64,000 nt of DNA from Sphingomonas sp. PP-CE-1A-559. GTDB lineage: Bacteria; Pseudomonadota; Alphaproteobacteria; Sphingomonadales; Sphingomonadaceae. Positions 8,851 through 16,863 of this stretch are shown one piece after another. How positions within the stretch are numbered: the stretch's first letter is position 1; each line of letters opens with the position of its first letter. The stretch lies in the NCBI RefSeq assembly GCF_004340965.1, contig NZ_SLYA01000001.1:124001-188000 (forward strand), given 5' to 3'. Under the pieces are notes generated by a model. The model was not told the origin of the DNA, did no database searches, and saw only the letters and a list, made by a program, of their open reading frames with translations. The translations under genes were made by a program, and so were the position numbers.

Positions 8851-8851
8851 C

Positions 8852-9214
8852 GTGCCCAAAACCGATGACAGCATGTTGGGCCGGGCGAAGGCGATGCGGT
8901 CCGGGCAGACCGGGCCGGAAATGCGGTTTTGGTACGAAGTTCGCGCCAAGCGCTTCCAAGGCGTGAAGTTCACCCGCCAGGTCGTGATCGGCGCGTTTAT
9001 CGCTGATTTCGTCGCGCGTTCGCACATGCTGGTCGTCGAGCTTGACGGCGATACGCACACCGACCAAGCACGCGACGCCCGCAGGACGGCGTGGCTGGAA
9101 GAGCAGGGATATCGGGTGATCCGTTTCGCCAATACCGATGTGATGACCAACCTCGAAGGCGTTTTGCAGGTGTTGGGCGATGCACTTGTCACACGCGTGG
9201 ACCTGACACGATGA
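8852..9214 (+). CDS. DUF559 (Vsr/restriction-endonuclease-fold) protein, copy A
   Basis: Small protein of 120 aa matching the DUF559 family, a PD-(D/E)XK-like fold related to very-short-patch endonucleases. Seen motifs: FTRQVVIGAFIADFV, VVELDGDTH (candidate acidic catalytic residues) and GYRVIRFANTDV near the end. GTG 8852 is preceded by GAGAGGGAGTC, which belongs to the adjoining repeat; ATG 8873 is a shorter alternative. Its stop overlaps the hisZ start as ATGA, so translation is probably coupled. A paralogue lies at 13305-13718 in an equivalent setting. Function unknown. Confidence 0.85.
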   Translation: MPKTDDSMLGRAKAMRSGQTGPEMRFWYEVRAKRFQGVKFTRQVVIGAFIADFVARSHMLVVELDGDTHTDQARDARRTAWLEEQGYRVIRFANTDVMTNLEGVLQVLGDALVTRVDLTR

Positions 9215-10311
9215 CCGCACTCCTCCCCGAAGGCTTCCGAGATCGCCTCCCCCCGTTCGCCGATTCGGCCGCGGCGCTGGAAGCCCGCGTGCTCGAAGCA
9301 GCGCGTCTCCACGGCTATGAGCGCGTCGATCCGCCGCTCGCCGAATTTGCCGATGGGCTTGAGATGCGCCTCAAAGCCGGCGGCCTTCACGACGCAGTGC
9401 GCTTCGTCGATCCGGTGTCGCAGCGGACGCTCGCGATCCGGCCGGACATCACTGCACAGGTCGCGCGGATCGCCGCCACTCGGATGGGGCATCACCCTCG
9501 GCCGGTTCGGCTGAGCTATGCTGGCTCCGTGTTGAAACTGCGCGCGTCGCAGCTCGCGCCCGCGCGTGAGACTCGGCAGATCGGCTGCGAGTTGATCGGG
9601 CTCGATTCGGTTGCCGCCGCGCAAGAATTGGTCGCGGTCGCGGTCGACATGATCGCCGCCGCTGATGTCACCGGCGCGTCGATCGACTTCACGCTCCCCG
9701 ACCTAGTGCCGACGCTCGCTGCCGGCCCGCTCCCCGTCGCACCTGAGCAGATCGCTACCTTGCGCGACCGGCTCGATGCGAAAGATGCCGGTGCCGTCGC
9801 CGCGCTCGCCCCCGCCTACCTCCCGCTGATCGAAGCCGCCGGGCCGTTTGACCAAGCGATGGACCGCCTCCGTGCGTTCGACACGACCGGTGCGCTGGCT
9901 TCGCGCCTCGACGGTCTCGCGCGCATTGCTGAAGCGATTGGTGGCCGCGTTGCGCTGACGCTCGACCCGACCGAGCGGCATGGCTTCGAATACCAGACGT
10001 GGCTCGGCTTCTCCCTCTTCGCGGACGGTAGCGCACGCGAAGTCGGCCGCGGTGGCACCTACACCGTCGTCCACGAAACCGGCGCCGAGGAAGCTGCGAC
10101 CGGCTTCTCGTTGTTCGCCGATGCGCTCGTCGAGCGTGTCGCCACCGTCGACCGTCGCCGCCTCTTCCTCCCGTTCGGCACGCCAGCCAGCGAAGGCGCC
10201 GCGATGCGCGCGCAAGGCTGGGTCACCGTCGCCGCTCTCGACGCCGGCGACACCCCCGAAGCACAAGTCTGCACGCATCTATGGGTGGCGGGCGAGCCCC
10301 GCGCGCTGTAG
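9211..10311 (+). CDS. hisZ: ATP phosphoribosyltransferase regulatory subunit
   Basis: HisZ (366 aa) is a histidyl-tRNA synthetase paralogue without aminoacylation activity that partners short-form HisG in the first step of histidine synthesis. The HisRS-like core is seen in LLPEGFRDRLPP, RPDITAQVARIAATRM and the late AREVGRGGTYTV. Start ATG 9211 overlaps the DUF559 stop by 4 nt. No hisG lies in the window. A longer open frame upstream is the other reading of the DUF559 gene and was not used. Confidence 0.9.
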   Translation: MTALLPEGFRDRLPPFADSAAALEARVLEAARLHGYERVDPPLAEFADGLEMRLKAGGLHDAVRFVDPVSQRTLAIRPDITAQVARIAATRMGHHPRPVRLSYAGSVLKLRASQLAPARETRQIGCELIGLDSVAAAQELVAVAVDMIAAADVTGASIDFTLPDLVPTLAAGPLPVAPEQIATLRDRLDAKDAGAVAALAPAYLPLIEAAGPFDQAMDRLRAFDTTGALASRLDGLARIAEAIGGRVALTLDPTERHGFEYQTWLGFSLFADGSAREVGRGGTYTVVHETGAEEAATGFSLFADALVERVATVDRRRLFLPFGTPASEGAAMRAQGWVTVAALDAGDTPEAQVCTHLWVAGEPRAL

Positions 10312-10341
10312 GCGCTGCGCGTAATCCTCAGGAGATAGAGT

Positions 10342-11631
10342 TTGGCCAACGTAGCAGTCATCGGCGCGCAATGGGGCGACGAAGGCAAGGGCAAGATCGT
10401 CGACTGGCTCGCCGAGCGTGCCGACATGGTCGTGCGGTTCCAGGGCGGCCACAATGCCGGCCACACGCTGGTCGTCGGCGACAACGTGTACAAGTTGTCG
10501 CTGCTGCCGTCGGGTATCGTCCGCGGCACGCCGTCGTTCATCGGCAACGGCGTGGTGCTCGATCCCTGGGCGCTGAAGGATGAGATCGCGCGGTTGGGCG
10601 CACAGGGCGTTGTCGCCACGCCGGAGACGCTGCGGATTGCCGATACCTGCGCGCTGATCCTGCCGTTCCACCGCGATCTCGACGGTCTGCGCGAAGACGC
10701 GAGCGGCGCGGGCAAGATCGGTACGACCCGTCGCGGCATCGGGCCTGCGTATGAGGACAAGGTCGGTCGCCGTGCGATCCGCGTGTGCGACCTCGCGCAT
10801 CTCGACGATCTCGGGCCGCAGCTCGATCGCCTCACCGCGCATCACGACGCACTCCGCGCCGGCTTCGGCGAGCCGCCAATCGATCGCGCGCGCTTGATCG
10901 AGGAATTGCGCGAGATCGCCGGTTTCGTCCTTCCGTTCGCCAAGCCTGTATGGCGCGATCTCAACGCCGCGCGCTCGGCCGGCAAGCGGATCCTGTTCGA
11001 GGGCGCGCAGGGCGTGCTGCTCGACGTCGACCACGGCACCTATCCGTTCGTCACCTCGTCGAACACGATCGCAGGCGCGGCGGCCGGCGGATCGGGCCTC
11101 GGGCCATCCGCGGTCGGCTTCGTGCTCGGCATCGCCAAGGCGTATACGACGCGCGTCGGCTCGGGACCTTTCCCGACCGAGCTCGAGAACGAGACGGGCG
11201 AGCGCTTGGGCGTCCGTGGTCATGAGTTCGGCACCGTCACGGGGCGGAAGCGTCGCTGCGGCTGGTTCGACGCGGTGCTGGTGCGGCAGGCGGCAGCGGT
11301 TGGCGGCATCACCGGGATCGCGCTGACCAAGATCGATGTGCTCGACGGGTTCGAGACGGTATCGATTTGCACCGGCTACAAGCTGCGCGGCGAGACGCTC
11401 GATTATTTCCCGGCGCATGCGGCGGACCAGGCGCTGGTCGAGCCGATCTACGAGACAATGGAAGGCTGGCAGGAGACGACTGCGGGTGCACGTAGCTGGG
11501 CCGACCTGCCGGCGCAGGCGATCAAGTATATCCGCCGGATCGAGGAGCTGATCCGCTGCCCGGTGACTTTGGTGTCGACCAGCCCGCAGCGTGCCGACAC
11601 GATCCTCGTTCGCGATCCGTTCTCGGACTGA
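10342..11631 (+). CDS. purA: adenylosuccinate synthetase
   Basis: Catalyses GTP-dependent IMP plus aspartate to adenylosuccinate, the committed AMP step (429 aa, usual length). Clear motifs: [13 protein letters not shown] (P-loop with catalytic Asp/His region), [38 protein letters not shown] and [10 protein letters not shown]. The start is TTG at 10342: AGGAG lies 7 nt upstream, the residues that follow match the family N-terminus, and no in-frame ATG or GTG is suitably placed. A strong terminator follows. Confidence 0.97.
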   Translation: MANVAVIGAQWGDEGKGKIVDWLAERADMVVRFQGGHNAGHTLVVGDNVYKLSLLPSGIVRGTPSFIGNGVVLDPWALKDEIARLGAQGVVATPETLRIADTCALILPFHRDLDGLREDASGAGKIGTTRRGIGPAYEDKVGRRAIRVCDLAHLDDLGPQLDRLTAHHDALRAGFGEPPIDRARLIEELREIAGFVLPFAKPVWRDLNAARSAGKRILFEGAQGVLLDVDHGTYPFVTSSNTIAGAAAGGSGLGPSAVGFVLGIAKAYTTRVGSGPFPTELENETGERLGVRGHEFGTVTGRKRRCGWFDAVLVRQAAAVGGITGIALTKIDVLDGFETVSICTGYKLRGETLDYFPAHAADQALVEPIYETMEGWQETTAGARSWADLPAQAIKYIRRIEELIRCPVTLVSTSPQRADTILVRDPFSD

Positions 11632-11635
11632 TACG

Positions 11636-11668
11636 CAAAAAGCCGGGCGATCGCTCGCCCGGCTTTTC
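11636..11668 (+). terminator. Rho-independent terminator after purA
   Basis: A 10-bp perfect stem AGCCGGGCGA/TCGCCCGGCT with tetraloop TCGC, preceded by an A-run and followed by TTTT. It begins a few bases after the purA stop. The A-run makes it potentially bidirectional, also serving the convergent gene at 11690-12184. Confidence 0.92.
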
Positions 11669-11689
11669 ATTTACTGTAGCGACTTCGGA

Positions 11690-12184
11690 TCAGCGCGGGG
11701 TGGTCGTGCCGGTCGTCCCGCCCGTGGTCGAACCCATCGTGCCGGTGGTCGTGCCACCCATCGTGCCCGTGGTTCCGGTCGAGCCGCCCATCGGTCCGGC
11801 CATCGTGCCGGTGGTGCCCATCGTACCAGTCGTGCCGCCCATCGTGTCGGCGCCCATCGTGCTACCGGTCGTGCCGGACATCGTGCTGCCCGTCGTGCCG
11901 GTGCCGCTCATGGTGCCCGACGTCGTACCGCGCGTACGGCTGCGAGCCTTGGTGCCACGCTGCGTGCGCGTTGTGGTCGAACGGGTGCTGGTCGAGGGGT
12001 TGGCCTGATCCATCGTACCGGTCGACATGCCGCCGGTCGTGCTGCCTGCGGTCGAACCGCCCATGGTGCTGCCGCTCATCGTGCCACCCGTGGTGCCGCC
12101 CATCGAGCCGCCGGTGCCCGTCTGTGCCAGTGCCACGCCCGGAATGATCAACGCTGCTGCTGCGATCGAAGTTAGAATACGCAT
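11690..12184 (-). CDS. secreted Gly/Thr/Met/Ser-repeat protein
   Basis: Protein of 164 aa with a clean Sec signal peptide (MRILTSIAAAALIIPGVALA) followed almost wholly by low-complexity repeats built on GTM, GST and GGT. A short basic island (RSTTTRTQRGTKARSRTRG, about residues 67-85) divides two repeat arms. I recognise no domain. The nucleotide tract is a degenerate tandem repeat, so copy number may vary between strains. The signal peptide and start context argue it is real rather than a repeat artefact. Role unknown; an exported matrix- or surface-type protein is a guess. Confidence 0.7.
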   Translation of the reverse strand: MRILTSIAAAALIIPGVALAQTGTGGSMGGTTGGTMSGSTMGGSTAGSTTGGMSTGTMDQANPSTSTRSTTTRTQRGTKARSRTRGTTSGTMSGTGTTGSTMSGTTGSTMGADTMGGTTGTMGTTGTMAGPMGGSTGTTGTMGGTTTGTMGSTTGGTTGTTTPR

Positions 12185-12240
12185 TTCGCTCTCCTATGTT
12201 ATTGAAGGGCAAGCGCTTAAGTCCGGCTTATGTTCCAGCG

Positions 12241-13308
12241 TCAGCCGCACTGGCCCCGATGCAGTAACGCCTGGTCGGCGAGTACGAGCGCCACCATCGC
12301 CTCGACCACGGGGACTCCGCGGATGCCCACGCACGGGTCGTGACGGCCTTTGGTAGCGATCGTCGCGGCCTCGCCGGTCGGGCTGATCGTCTCGACCGGG
12401 GTGAGGATCGAGCTGGTCGGCTTGAAGGCAACGCGCAACCGGATCGGCTGGCCGGTTGCGATGCCCCCAGCGATGCCTCCGGCATGGTTGGCGAGGAACT
12501 CCGGGCCATCGACACCGGGACGCATCGGGTCGGAATTCGCTTCGCCTGACAGCGCGGCAGCGGCGAACCCGTCGCCGATCTCGATGCCCTTGACCGCGTT
12601 TATGCTCATGCAGGCGGAGGCGAGTTCGGAATCGAGCTTGGCGTAGAGCGGCGCGCCCCAGCCGGCCGGCACACCGGTCGCCTCGCACGCGATCACCGCG
12701 CCGAGTGACGAGCCCGACTTCCGTGCCGCGTCGACGAGCGCCTCCCAACGGAGTGCGGCCTCGGCGTCGGGGCAGAAGAACGGGTTCTGGTCGATCTGCG
12801 CATCGTCGAAGTTCGCATGGTCGATCGCATCGCCACCGATCGCCTCGACCCAGGCGCGGACTCGGACCTGCGGCACGACGAGGCGCGCGACTGCCCCCGC
12901 TGCGACGCGTGCGGCTGTCTCGCGCGCGGACGAGCGCCCGCCGCCTCGGAAATCGCGAAAACCGTACTTCGCGTCATAGGCATAGTCGGCGTGGCCGGGG
13001 CGATAGGCCTTGGCGACGTCCGAGTAGTCCTTCGATCGCTGGTCGACATTCTCGATCATCAGGCTGATCGGCGTGCCCGTCGTCCGCCCCTCGAACACGC
13101 CCGAGAGGATGCGAACCGTATCCGGCTCGCGCCGCTGCGTGGTGAAGCGCGACGTGCCGGGGCGACGCTTGTCGAGCCAGGGTTGGATATCGGCCTCGGT
13201 CATCGGGATGCCAGGCGGGCAACCGTCGACGATCGCGCCTAGCGCAGGGCCGTGGGATTCGCCCCAAGTGGTGAAGCGGAACAGCCGTCCAAACGTATTG
13301 AAGCTCAC
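12241..13308 (-). CDS. aroC: chorismate synthase
   Basis: Last step of the shikimate pathway, EPSP to chorismate, requiring reduced FMN (355 aa). N-terminal [20 protein letters not shown] and [38 protein letters not shown], and [14 protein letters not shown] are family signatures. GTG 13308 was chosen because SFNTFGRLF matches the family N-terminus and the sequence GAGAGGGG lies just upstream; that Shine-Dalgarno is the arm of the repeat at 13310. It overlaps the stop of DUF559 copy B as GTGA. Confidence 0.95.
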   Translation of the reverse strand: MSFNTFGRLFRFTTWGESHGPALGAIVDGCPPGIPMTEADIQPWLDKRRPGTSRFTTQRREPDTVRILSGVFEGRTTGTPISLMIENVDQRSKDYSDVAKAYRPGHADYAYDAKYGFRDFRGGGRSSARETAARVAAGAVARLVVPQVRVRAWVEAIGGDAIDHANFDDAQIDQNPFFCPDAEAALRWEALVDAARKSGSSLGAVIACEATGVPAGWGAPLYAKLDSELASACMSINAVKGIEIGDGFAAAALSGEANSDPMRPGVDGPEFLANHAGGIAGGIATGQPIRLRVAFKPTSSILTPVETISPTGEAATIATKGRHDPCVGIRGVPVVEAMVALVLADQALLHRGQCG

Positions 13309-13718
13309 TGGCCCCTCTCCCGGACGGGGAGAGGGAGGGGCCCGTGCGAAGCATGGGAGGGTGAGGGCGGGCACGTAAGTCCATCAAGGATCGCGGCGAG
13401 CACACCGTCCATCCGCTGCATCACGTCGTTGTTCCAGACACGGATCACACGATATCCCTTGGTCGCGAGGAAGGCGGTTCGATTGTCGTCGTAAGCGGCG
13501 CCATCGAGGTGTTGGCTGCCGTCTACCTCGACGACCAGCATCGCGTCCATGCAGAGAAAGTCGGTGATGAAGGGGCCGATCCAGACCTGGCGGCGGAATT
13601 TAAAGTTGCCGAGACGACGGCTGCGGAGTTGATACCACAGCCGGTCTTCTGCTTCGGTCGCGTTGCGCCTCAGCTTTCGGGCTCGGTCCAGTGCTTCGGT
13701 ACCGTCGTGTTGCCTCAC
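13305..13718 (-). CDS. DUF559 (Vsr/restriction-endonuclease-fold) protein, copy B
   Basis: Paralogue of the protein at 8852-9214 (137 aa): [47 protein letters not shown] and [13 protein letters not shown] are the DUF559 hallmarks. The gene lies between two inverted copies of the CCCTCTCCCC repeat. The upstream copy gives the Shine-Dalgarno (GAGGGCAAG before GTG 13718); the downstream copy encodes the last about 20 residues ([16 protein letters not shown]), an extension absent from copy A. The stop overlaps the aroC start by 4 nt. Function unknown. Confidence 0.85.
   Translation of the reverse strand: MRQHDGTEALDRARKLRRNATEAEDRLWYQLRSRRLGNFKFRRQVWIGPFITDFLCMDAMLVVEVDGSQHLDGAAYDDNRTAFLATKGYRVIRVWNNDVMQRMDGVLAAILDGLTCPPSPSHASHGPLPLPVRERGQ
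13310..13371. repeat. CCCTCTCCCC repeat, left copy around DUF559 gene B
   Basis: Contains CCCCTCTCCCGGACGGGGAG, then GAGGGAGGGGCCCG, then CATGGGAGGGTGAGGGC. It is the inverted counterpart of 13722-13779. It overlaps the 3' end of the DUF559 coding region and carries the aroC Shine-Dalgarno on the minus strand. Confidence 0.85.
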
Positions 13719-13721
13719 CTT

Positions 13722-13779
13722 GCCCTCACCCTCCCATGCCTTGCATGGGCCCCTCCCTCTCCCCGGAGGGGGAGAGGGG
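13722..13779. repeat. CCCTCTCCCC repeat, right copy around DUF559 gene B
   Basis: GCCCTCACCCTCCCATG followed by GGGCCCCTCCCTCTCCCC and GGAGGGGGAGAGGGG, i.e. the 13310-13371 element in opposite orientation. It fills the gap between the fabI stop and the DUF559 start and supplies the latter's Shine-Dalgarno on the minus strand. Confidence 0.85.
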
Positions 13780-14583
13780 TTATGCCAGTGCGATATCGGG
13801 CGCGTCCTCGGCCTTCATGCCGATCACGTTGTAGCCGGCGTCGACGTGGTGCGTCTCGCCCGTCACGCCCGAAGCCAGGTCGCTCAGCAGGTACAGCCCA
13901 GCGCCGCCGACGTCGTCGATCGTGACGTTGCGCTTGAGCGGCGAGTTCAGCTCGTTCCACTTAAGGATCAGGCGGAAATCGCCGATGCCGCTTGCGGCCA
14001 GCGTCTTAATCGGCCCCGCCGAGATCGCGTTCACGCGAATATTGTCGCGGCCGAGATCGACCGCGAGATACTGCACGCTCGTCTCCAGCGCCGCCTTCGC
14101 GACCCCCATCACATTGTAATGCGGGATGACCTTCTCCGCGCCGTAATAGCTGAGCGTCAGCATCGCGCCGCCCTCGGTCATCATCTTGGCCGCGCGCTGC
14201 GCCACCGCGACGAACGAATAGACCGAGATGTTCATCGTCATCAGGAAATTGTCGAGGCTGGTATCGACGAACCGCCCGCGCAGTTCGTTCTTGTCCGAAA
14301 ATCCGATCGCGTGGACGACGAAGTCGATCGTCGGCCATTCCTCGGCGAGCTTGTCGAAGGTCGCATCGAGCGCGCCCATGTCCGACACGTCGCAATCGAA
14401 CAGCCGCGCCACGCCCAGTTGCTCGGCGAGCGGGCGGACGCGCTTCTCCATCGTCTCGCCCTGGTAGCTGAACGCGAGGTCCGCGCCCGCCTCGGACAGC
14501 TTCTTGGCAATCCCCCAGGCCAGCGACTTGTCGTTCGCCAAGCCCATGATCAGCCCACGCTTGCCCGCCATCAAACCGTTCAC
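13780..14583 (-). CDS. fabI: enoyl-[acyl-carrier-protein] reductase (NADH)
   Basis: Final reduction of each fatty-acid elongation round (267 aa, SDR fold). Seen: KRGLIMGLANDKSLAWGIAK (FabI-type cofactor loop), LTLSYYGAEKVIPHYNVMGV and the YxxxxxxK catalytic pair (YNVMGVAK), then VNAISAGPIKTLAASGI. GTG 14583 was chosen since NGLMAGKRG matches the family N-terminus and GCGGGGA lies upstream; ATG 14571 is an alternative. Followed on the same strand by a DUF559 gene and aroC. Confidence 0.95.
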   Translation of the reverse strand: MNGLMAGKRGLIMGLANDKSLAWGIAKKLSEAGADLAFSYQGETMEKRVRPLAEQLGVARLFDCDVSDMGALDATFDKLAEEWPTIDFVVHAIGFSDKNELRGRFVDTSLDNFLMTMNISVYSFVAVAQRAAKMMTEGGAMLTLSYYGAEKVIPHYNVMGVAKAALETSVQYLAVDLGRDNIRVNAISAGPIKTLAASGIGDFRLILKWNELNSPLKRNVTIDDVGGAGLYLLSDLASGVTGETHHVDAGYNVIGMKAEDAPDIALA

Positions 14584-14594
14584 GCCGTCCCCGC

Positions 14595-15545
14595 CTATAC
14601 CTGCATATCCGTAGCAGGCTGCTCTAGCGTTGTTTCGGGGGGTTCCGCCAGTGCTGCGTTGAGATGCGCACCGAATACCAGCCCGAGCCCGATGACATAG
14701 AAAAATAACAGCATGATGACGACGCCCGCCAGGCTGCCATAGGTGAGGTCGTAACCACCGAGACGCGACAGGATCACCGGCAGCAGCGCGGTCGCGCTGA
14801 CCCACCAGGCGGTGGTAAATAGCGCGCCCGGCCATTTGCGGCACTTCGAATAGCGATAGCGCGACGGGGTGACCGAGTAGAACAGCAGGTACAGCGCGCC
14901 GAACATGAGCAGGCCGGGGATGAGACGAGAGAGCCCGACCCAGCCGGCTGCGTCCTGCGCGAAGGGGACGAGGCGGTAGATGAACTGCTCCGCCGCCGTG
15001 AGGATGCCTTGCACCAGGAACGAGAGCAGCGCGATCACCACCGACAGGATGATTACGAACGATGATCCAAGCCGTGATTTCCAGAACGGTGCGGTCGCCT
15101 TGATCCCGTAAGCGCGGTGGAAGATGTCGCGGATCGTCTCGACGAAGCTGCCGACCGTCCACAACCCGACGAGCGCGCCGAGCCACAATAGCGACCCGGT
15201 CCGCGCGGCGAGCACGTCGGCGATCGGTTTGCGCAACAGGTCGCCGACGTTGGGCGGCAGGACGTTGAGGAACGATTCGACCGCGCGCACAGTCTCGACG
15301 CTCTGGCCGAAGATCGACAGGATTGCCGCCGCAACGATGAAGAACGGGAACACCGTCATCAGTGCGAGATAGGCGAGGTTCCCTGCGTGGATGAAGCCGT
15401 CGTTGAACACGCCGACGGCTGCCCGCTTGACGATCTCGAACGCGTAGCTGCCTGGCCTGACCTTCGCCATGCCACGAGTGAGACGGGCGCGCGTCGCACC
15501 ATGATCGTGCGCGCGCGCTTCGGGCGTTAAGGTATTATCATTCAC
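14595..15545 (-). CDS. YihY/BrkB-family inner-membrane protein
   Basis: Polytopic membrane protein of 316 aa of the YihY (formerly 'ribonuclease BN') family, about six membrane segments, for example LAYLALMTVFPFFIVAAAIL, LGALVGLWTVGSFVETIRD and GVVIMLLFFYVIGLGLVFGA. The molecular role of the family is unsettled; the RNase label was disproved. GTG 15545 avoids overlap with the chaperone gene; ATG 15470 (MAKVRPGS) is a shorter option. It lies 7 bp after the dnaJ-like gene and 11 bp before fabI, so one transcript is likely. Confidence 0.88.
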   Translation of the reverse strand: MNDNTLTPEARAHDHGATRARLTRGMAKVRPGSYAFEIVKRAAVGVFNDGFIHAGNLAYLALMTVFPFFIVAAAILSIFGQSVETVRAVESFLNVLPPNVGDLLRKPIADVLAARTGSLLWLGALVGLWTVGSFVETIRDIFHRAYGIKATAPFWKSRLGSSFVIILSVVIALLSFLVQGILTAAEQFIYRLVPFAQDAAGWVGLSRLIPGLLMFGALYLLFYSVTPSRYRYSKCRKWPGALFTTAWWVSATALLPVILSRLGGYDLTYGSLAGVVIMLLFFYVIGLGLVFGAHLNAALAEPPETTLEQPATDMQV

Positions 15546-15552
15546 AAGGCGT

Positions 15553-16491
15553 TCAGACGCCCATGGCCCCCCGCGGGTTCCCCGCTTCGCGCCCATCCCA
15601 GCTTTCGATGAACGCGGTCAGCGCCGCATCGCTGGCGGGAATGTCGATCATGAGGGTGACCAACTGGTCGCCCCGCGTGCCGCCCTTCTTGTGGAAACCC
15701 TTGCCTTTCAGGCGCAGCGTCTTGCCCGATGTCGTACCCTTGGGAATCGTCAGCATCACCGGCTTGTCGACCGTCGGCGCCTTGACCGAGCCGCCCAGCA
15801 CGGCCTCGGCGAGCGTGATCGGCAGGTCGAGGCGGACATCGTCGCCGTCGCGCGTGAAGAACTTGTGTGGCTGGACCTCGATCGTGAGGATCGCATCGCC
15901 TGCGCCGCCCGGACCTTGCTCGCCCTTGCCGGCCAGCTTCATCTGCGTGCCGGTCTCGACCCCGGCGGGGAGCTTGAGGTCAAGCGTCTTGCCGTCGGCC
16001 AGCGTCACGCGTTGGGGCTCCAGCGTCGCAGCTTCGACGAACGGGACCTGCAGGCGATACGCGGCATTCTCGCCCTTGGGCTGAGGACGGCGACCGAAGC
16101 CGCCGGAGAACCCGCCGCCACCGCCACGTTGCGCGCCACCGAACAGCCCTTCGAAGATGTCGCTCATGTCGGCCCCGCCGGCGCCGCTCTCATAGCCTTC
16201 GCTGCGGAAGCCGCCGCCGGGCTGCGGCCGTCCGCCGCCACCACCGCCAAAGCCGAACGGCGATGCGGGATTGCCGTCGCCGTCGATCTCGCCGCGATCG
16301 AACCGGGCGCGCTTGTCCTTGTCGTTCAACAGGTCGTACGCATTGGTGACGGTGCTGAACCGCTCCGACGCCTTCGGATTGTCCTTGTTGCGATCGGGAT
16401 GAAGCTCCTTTGCGAGCTTGCGGTACGCCTTCTTGATGTCGGCTTCGGTCGCGTCGCGCGCTACACCCAGAGTCTTGTACGGATCGGCCAC
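15553..16491 (-). CDS. DnaJ-type co-chaperone (CbpA-like, no zinc finger)
   Basis: J-domain protein of 312 aa. The J domain (residues 1-68) has DPYKTLGVARDATEADIKKA and HPDRN, required to stimulate DnaK ATPase. A Gly/Phe-rich linker (about 78-135) follows, then the two beta-barrel substrate-binding domains of DnaJ C (VTLADGKTLDLKLPAGVETG ... LPITLAEAVLGGSVKAPTVD). The Cys-rich zinc domain is absent, as in CbpA. Likely first gene of a dnaJ-like/yihY/fabI run. Confidence 0.92.
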   Translation of the reverse strand: MADPYKTLGVARDATEADIKKAYRKLAKELHPDRNKDNPKASERFSTVTNAYDLLNDKDKRARFDRGEIDGDGNPASPFGFGGGGGGRPQPGGGFRSEGYESGAGGADMSDIFEGLFGGAQRGGGGGFSGGFGRRPQPKGENAAYRLQVPFVEAATLEPQRVTLADGKTLDLKLPAGVETGTQMKLAGKGEQGPGGAGDAILTIEVQPHKFFTRDGDDVRLDLPITLAEAVLGGSVKAPTVDKPVMLTIPKGTTSGKTLRLKGKGFHKKGGTRGDQLVTLMIDIPASDAALTAFIESWDGREAGNPRGAMGV

Positions 16492-16585
16492 TTACGTCCC
16501 CATTATACCTTGCGCGTCTATGTGGGGGGATCGCCCTCGCAACGCAATTGCGCGCGGGGTGTTTGGTTGCACGAGAGGAACGATC

Positions 16586-16726
16586 ATGACCAAACAACCG
16601 ATGCAGGGCGTGCCGAAGAACGACGACGGCGCGAAGGAGAAGGACGGCGTGAACGACGCGCCGGACAAGGATAAAGGCGGCGAGAGTGGCGGCGGGTCGT
16701 ATCCTAACCCGCACGACGAGAAGTAA
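16586..16726 (+). CDS. small hydrophilic conserved protein
   Basis: A 46-aa charged, probably disordered protein starting at ATG 16586 after GAGAGGAACGATC. It is rich in Lys, Asp and Gly and ends SGGGSYPNPHDEK. Similar short proteins recur in sphingomonads as I recall, but I know no function. Divergent from the chaperone gene. Confidence 0.6.
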   Translation: MTKQPMQGVPKNDDGAKEKDGVNDAPDKDKGGESGGGSYPNPHDEK

Positions 16727-16735
16727 CGCCTTCAT

Positions 16736-16853
16736 CCTCCCCTATCAGGGGAGGTGGTAGCCCGCTTGGGCTGACGGAGGGGTGACCCGCCATCGAGAGG
16801 GCGTCACTCCTCCGTCTGGCAAGTGCCAGCCACCTCCCCTTGCAGGGGAGAAT
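16736..16853. repeat. inverted repeat, CTCCCCT/AGGGGAG type
   Basis: CATCCTCCCCTATCAGGGG at the left pairs with CTCCCCTTGCAGGGGAG at the right; inner arms GACGGAGGGGTGAC and GTCACTCCTCCGTC are near-perfect complements. It lies between two convergent genes. No other copy of this sub-type is in the window. Confidence 0.8.
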
Positions 16854-16863
16854 CGCATCGCTC

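Noticed and set aside
11700..12008. Plus-strand frame coding Val/Pro repeats opposite the GTM-repeat protein
   Set aside because: It has no signal peptide or ribosome-binding site; the minus-strand frame has both. The repeats are the complement of GTM codons.
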